The notes under the pieces were generated by a model. It had not been told where the DNA came from, made no database searches, and saw only the letters and a list, made by a program, of their open reading frames with translations. The translations under genes were made by a program, and so were the position numbers. Positions 35,801 to 38,959 of a stretch of 38,959 nt of DNA are shown here, one piece after another. Within the stretch, counting starts at the first letter, position 1. The number at the start of each line of letters is the position of its first letter. Origin of the DNA: Nitrosomonadales bacterium (GTDB taxonomy: Bacteria > Pseudomonadota > Gammaproteobacteria > Burkholderiales > Methylophilaceae); assembly GCA_024642775.1 (NCBI GenBank), contig JAHEAL010000005.1, positions 33,472 through 72,430 on the forward strand, read 5' to 3'.

Positions 35801-36830
35801 CAAATTCATCCTTTTCGAATAACCATTCAACTTTTTTTAAAAAAGACTCAGATATCAATATTTTTTTCTCTCTAGTTGTTACAAAAAAATAATCTAGATT
35901 GAGATCATCTCGAGTTTTATTAAGATCGTTTGAAAAAATGACAGGCTTAGATAAAACGTCAGATTTTATACCCGCATCTTCTTGCGGTGTAATTAATACA
36001 GTTGCCGATGAGTATTTTTTTATCGGATAACCGTTAATGGGATTTATTAAATGAGAAAATCTCGATCCATTTTTTAGAAAATATTTTTCATAATCTCCTG
36101 ATGTTCCAATTGCCATTCCTGGTTCCAGTTTTAATTTTGCCAATAATAATTTATTGTCCAATGGATTTTGAATGGCTATTTCCCAATAACGATTATTAGG
36201 TTTACCACGGGCTAATATGTTTCCGCCAAAATTTGTAAGCACATTATCAATACCAAGCTCTTCATAAATTTCATTGGCAATGTCTAAGCTCAAGCCTTTT
36301 ATCATACCGCCTAGATCAATCTCAAGCTCTTTGTTTTTTGTGGTAATGGTATTTTTTGTGATAAGAAGTTGATTAAGGCTTGGTTTGCTATTTAAAATTA
36401 TATTAACTTTATTCTCAGAAGGAATATTCCCAATAATGGTATCAGCATGAAAGCCCCAGAGATTAATTAACTTTCCAATTGAAGGATTAAATAACGAATG
36501 GGTAAAGTTTTCATAGTATTTAGCTTTTGAAAGGATTTTTATAAAACTATCATCTGTATACTTCAGCTGATGATTCTTATTAAATTCGCTTATTTCGGAT
36601 TCTTTCCACGGGTGAAATTGTTTATTAATTGTATTTAGTCTATTAATTACTTGTTTGATCGCTTTGTTTGAAAGCTCGGCATCAGTTTTGTAAAATTTAA
36701 ATTCAAGAACGGTTCCATAAACTAGGGCTTTATGTTCATAGAAATCAGATTTTGCACATGAATTAACTAGAAAAATTAATAAGATAACAAGGATACTAGA
36801 ATAATTTTTTAACAATTTCTTCGGAAACAT
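35784..36830 (-). CDS. apbE: FAD:protein FMN transferase
   Basis: ApbE covalently attaches FMN to Thr/Ser of target proteins in the periplasm. The 348-residue protein starts at ATG 36830 with a lipoprotein signal (LVILLIFLVNSC, Cys24). Family motifs: YGTVLEFKFY, INKQFHPWKESEISEFN, the flavin-binding GGMIKGLSLDIANE (about residues 180-193, with Lys and Asp), NVLTNFGGNILARG, and AIGTSGDYEKYF...SHLINPINGYPI. It overlaps gshB by 35 bases. The flavinylated partner is not visible in the window; the two following small genes are candidates or associates. Confidence 0.95.
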   Translation of the reverse strand: MFPKKLLKNYSSILVILLIFLVNSCAKSDFYEHKALVYGTVLEFKFYKTDAELSNKAIKQVINRLNTINKQFHPWKESEISEFNKNHQLKYTDDSFIKILSKAKYYENFTHSLFNPSIGKLINLWGFHADTIIGNIPSENKVNIILNSKPSLNQLLITKNTITTKNKELEIDLGGMIKGLSLDIANEIYEELGIDNVLTNFGGNILARGKPNNRYWEIAIQNPLDNKLLLAKLKLEPGMAIGTSGDYEKYFLKNGSRFSHLINPINGYPIKKYSSATVLITPQEDAGIKSDVLSKPVIFSNDLNKTRDDLNLDYFFVTTREKKILISESFLKKVEWLFEKDEFDVQTF

Positions 36831-37716
36831 TTTTTTTTGTTAATTTCTCAATTTCAATCAACCCTGTCGGGCTTGTTACGTTAATTTCAGTAAGATAATT
36901 ACCAATGATATCGATTCCAACAAATCTTAAATCTTTTTTAATCAGATAATTTTTAATATCTTTAATAATTTTATGATCATTGGTGGTGAGTTTTTGAATT
37001 TTTGCATTACCACCTTTGGCAAGATTGCCTCTAAAGTCATCTTTCCTTGGAACTCTAACCAAGGCATATGGTATCGGCTCTCCGTTTACAATAATTATTC
37101 TTTTGTCTCCTTTTTTAATTTCAGGAATAAACTTTTGAACTATAATTTGCGTTTCACCATAGTTAGTAAGAACCTCAAGAACAACGTTAAGATTTTTATC
37201 ACCAGGCTTTATAAAAAAAATCTTGTTTCCGGCCATCTCATCAATCGGTTTAGCGACTGCTTCTTTACTCTCAAATATGAATTTTTTAATTTGATCAGAA
37301 TTAGCGCTAACTAGAGTTTTTGTAATTAAATGAGGAAAATTTAATATAGATAGCTTTTCATTATGGGATTGTAGGCTTAAAGGGTTATTGATTATTTTTG
37401 CATCATTAACAAGATCTAAAATCAAAGTAAGGAATAAATAATTTTTGTCAAAAGGTGGATCCTTACGAATGAAAATAAAATCAAAACTATTAAGGTTACA
37501 TTTATTTTGCTTAACCTGATCCAAACAATTTGTGAATGAAGTTATAGTCTTCGTATTTCCATGAGGCTGATTATTAATGACAAATAAATCATTATGTCGA
37601 GCATATGAAACCTTATAGTTTAATTTCAAAGCAGCCTTAATCAATAACAAGCTTGTATCTTTGAGCGTATTAAGAGTTTTTGGCTCATCGATAATGAAGA
37701 GAATTTTTTTATTCAT
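36796..37716 (-). CDS. gshB: glutathione synthetase
   Basis: GshB adds glycine to gamma-glutamylcysteine to form glutathione. The 306-residue ATP-grasp protein has FIIDEPKTLNTLKDTSLLL, FIRKDPPFDKNYL, the lysine-bearing EAVAKPIDEMAGNKIFFI, IVQKFIPEIKKGDKRIIIVNGEPI, RGNLAKGGN and FVGIDIIGNYLTEINVTSPTGLIEIEKL, in the order of E. coli GshB. It begins in a TAATG arrangement with the gshA stop, so the pair is translationally coupled. Confidence 0.96.
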   Translation of the reverse strand: MNKKILFIIDEPKTLNTLKDTSLLLIKAALKLNYKVSYARHNDLFVINNQPHGNTKTITSFTNCLDQVKQNKCNLNSFDFIFIRKDPPFDKNYLFLTLILDLVNDAKIINNPLSLQSHNEKLSILNFPHLITKTLVSANSDQIKKFIFESKEAVAKPIDEMAGNKIFFIKPGDKNLNVVLEVLTNYGETQIIVQKFIPEIKKGDKRIIIVNGEPIPYALVRVPRKDDFRGNLAKGGNAKIQKLTTNDHKIIKDIKNYLIKKDLRFVGIDIIGNYLTEINVTSPTGLIEIEKLTKKNVSEEIVKKLF

Positions 37717-38959
37717 TAGCTTAACTCTCCGGCTGCAGCCAGTAATGCAAGTCTAGCAATAACCCCATAAACATAGAATCGGTTTGGGGGGTCGTTGCAA
37801 TCTCTTCCTTGGTCTGGCATGAGACAAGATAATTCAAAAGGGGTTGGAATAAATTCCATGCCTGGGGAGTTTAAGTTTTCATCCTTACCTTTATTCGTAT
37901 GAATTCGATAGAATCCCCCGATAACATAATGATCAATTGTGTAAACAACAGGCTCGCTTACTGCATCTTTAAGAATTTCTTCACTATGAATTCCTTCTTG
38001 AATAATTACATCAGAAACTTTTTGCCCATCTTTGATGGTAGTCATTTTATTTCTTTTTTTTCGGTTAAGCTCGAGAAGTTCGGATGGATTTTTAATGGTA
38101 ATTATTCCCATACCATAAGTCCCTGAATCAGCTTTAATTACAATATAGGGATCATGGTCGATATGGTATTGCTTATATTTGACTCGAATTTTTTCTAATA
38201 TACTTTCAGCTTTATGTGCAATGATTTTTATATCATCAGGGTTATTAATGTCCATATTTTTTTGAACATCAAAATAGGGATTAATTAGCCAGTCATCAAT
38301 GTTTAGAAAATCTGCAAAATCTGCTGCAACTTGGTTATAAATTTTAAAGTGTTGCGACTTCCGACGATTAAACCAGCCTGCATTTAAATTTGGGAGAATT
38401 GTTTGAGAGATACCTTTAAGCAAATCTGGCTCACCAGAAGATAAGTCATTATTAAGAAGTACTGAGCAAGGAATAAACTTACTGTTATTTTTTTCAATAT
38501 AAATTTTATGATTGTCTTTTTTTACTGGATATATTACTAATTCATTTATTTCATCAAATTTTATTGTTGTTTCTTTAAAAGACTCATCAATACTTCCAAT
38601 TTCTACTTCTAATCCTGCATTACGAAGAATATTGATAAGGGTATAAAGATTTTTAAAATAAAATATATTCCGAGAATGATTTTCTGGGATGAGTATTATC
38701 TTAGAGGCTTCAGGACAAACCTTTTCAATAGCTACCGTAACAGCCTGAATGGCAAGTGGTTCAAACTGTGGGTTAAGATTATTGAATCCAGCTGGAAAAA
38801 GATTAGTATCAACAGGAGAAATCTTAAAGCCTGAATTTCTAAGGTCAATCGAGCCATAAAATGGAGCATCAAAGTCTTGCCACTTGGTTCGGAACCATTG
38901 CTCTATTTCACAAGAGTTTCTGATGATGTGGTTTTCAAGTTTTAAAAATTCAGAATTTA
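37716..38959 (-). CDS. gshA: glutamate-cysteine ligase (5' end beyond window)
   Basis: The frame is open from base 38957 on the minus strand down to the stop, giving about 414 codons of the C-terminal part; a TTG at 38423 in the same frame is internal. Visible segments: KWQDFDAPFYGSIDLRNSG, VDTNLFPAGFNNLNPQFEPLA, NAGWFNRRKSQHFKIYN, VIKADSGTYGMGIITI and YTIDHYVIGGFYRIHTNKGKDENLNSPGMEFIP. These match the proteobacterial gshA type found in Nitrosomonas/Acidithiobacillus relatives (TIGR02049-like) rather than E. coli GshA. It precedes gshB as TAATG. Confidence 0.93.
   Translation of the reverse strand, partial: NSEFLKLENHIIRNSCEIEQWFRTKWQDFDAPFYGSIDLRNSGFKISPVDTNLFPAGFNNLNPQFEPLAIQAVTVAIEKVCPEASKIILIPENHSRNIFYFKNLYTLINILRNAGLEVEIGSIDESFKETTIKFDEINELVIYPVKKDNHKIYIEKNNSKFIPCSVLLNNDLSSGEPDLLKGISQTILPNLNAGWFNRRKSQHFKIYNQVAADFADFLNIDDWLINPYFDVQKNMDINNPDDIKIIAHKAESILEKIRVKYKQYHIDHDPYIVIKADSGTYGMGIITIKNPSELLELNRKKRNKMTTIKDGQKVSDVIIQEGIHSEEILKDAVSEPVVYTIDHYVIGGFYRIHTNKGKDENLNSPGMEFIPTPFELSCLMPDQGRDCNDPPNRFYVYGVIARLALLAAAGELS

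Overview
The window reads as an ordinary chromosomal stretch of a streamlined, AT-rich betaproteobacterial methylotroph, most likely a member of the Methylophilaceae (OM43 / Methylopumilus type). The clues are a stand-alone pqqA gene, the tail of a metallohydrolase of the PQQ 'quinoprotein relay' type, class II ribonucleotide reductase split as nrdJa/nrdJb, the gshA type found in nitrifiers and related betaproteobacteria, very short intergenic gaps and many overlapping genes. The taxonomic call is inference from gene content, not from a marker gene. No rRNA, tRNA, insertion sequence, prophage or CRISPR array is visible. No gap between genes exceeds about 230 bases.

Left part (1-9000): partial metallohydrolase, DoxX membrane protein, GNAT acetyltransferase, mutY, uppP, then thiC under a TPP riboswitch whose downstream sequence can form two mutually exclusive hairpins around the thiC ribosome binding site. 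Divergent from thiC run a PCMT-like methyltransferase, a TolC-family outer membrane factor and an isochorismatase-fold hydrolase, which converge on waaA (Kdo transferase).

Middle part (9000-17100): nrdJa-nrdJb behind two NrdR-like boxes that overlap a promoter; a secreted trypsin-like protease with a helical tail plus a small lipoprotein; then a tight plus-strand run: zinc-ribbon mini-protein, dienelactone hydrolase, thiS, thiG, apaG, mltA. This run ends in a hairpin terminator shared with the convergent 23-codon pqqA gene.

Next (17200-24100, minus strand): a two-gene unit with an ATGA overlap encoding an LTA-synthase/phosphoglycerol-transferase-like enzyme and an unusual protein that joins a glycosidase-like N-terminal region to a WaaP/Kdo-kinase-like C-terminal domain. 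This is the most novel-looking part of the window. It is followed by a nitrogen operon torF-like porin, glnK, amtB with a perfect sigma-54 promoter and a strong terminator; two NtrC-like sites lie inside the divergent ubiK gene.

Right part: plus-strand ubiK, metH (B12-dependent methionine synthase), mpl, tonB-like and a [2Fe-2S] thioredoxin-like ferredoxin; then a long minus-strand run transcribed towards them: gshA (cut by the window end), gshB, apbE, a NusG-II-domain protein, a Gx-family membrane protein, lptM, lysA, ispH, nudB-like, nadA and a HIT protein. Nearly all neighbours in this run overlap or are separated by less than 30 bases, so it probably forms one or two long operons covering glutathione synthesis, periplasmic flavinylation, lysine, isoprenoid, folate and NAD synthesis.
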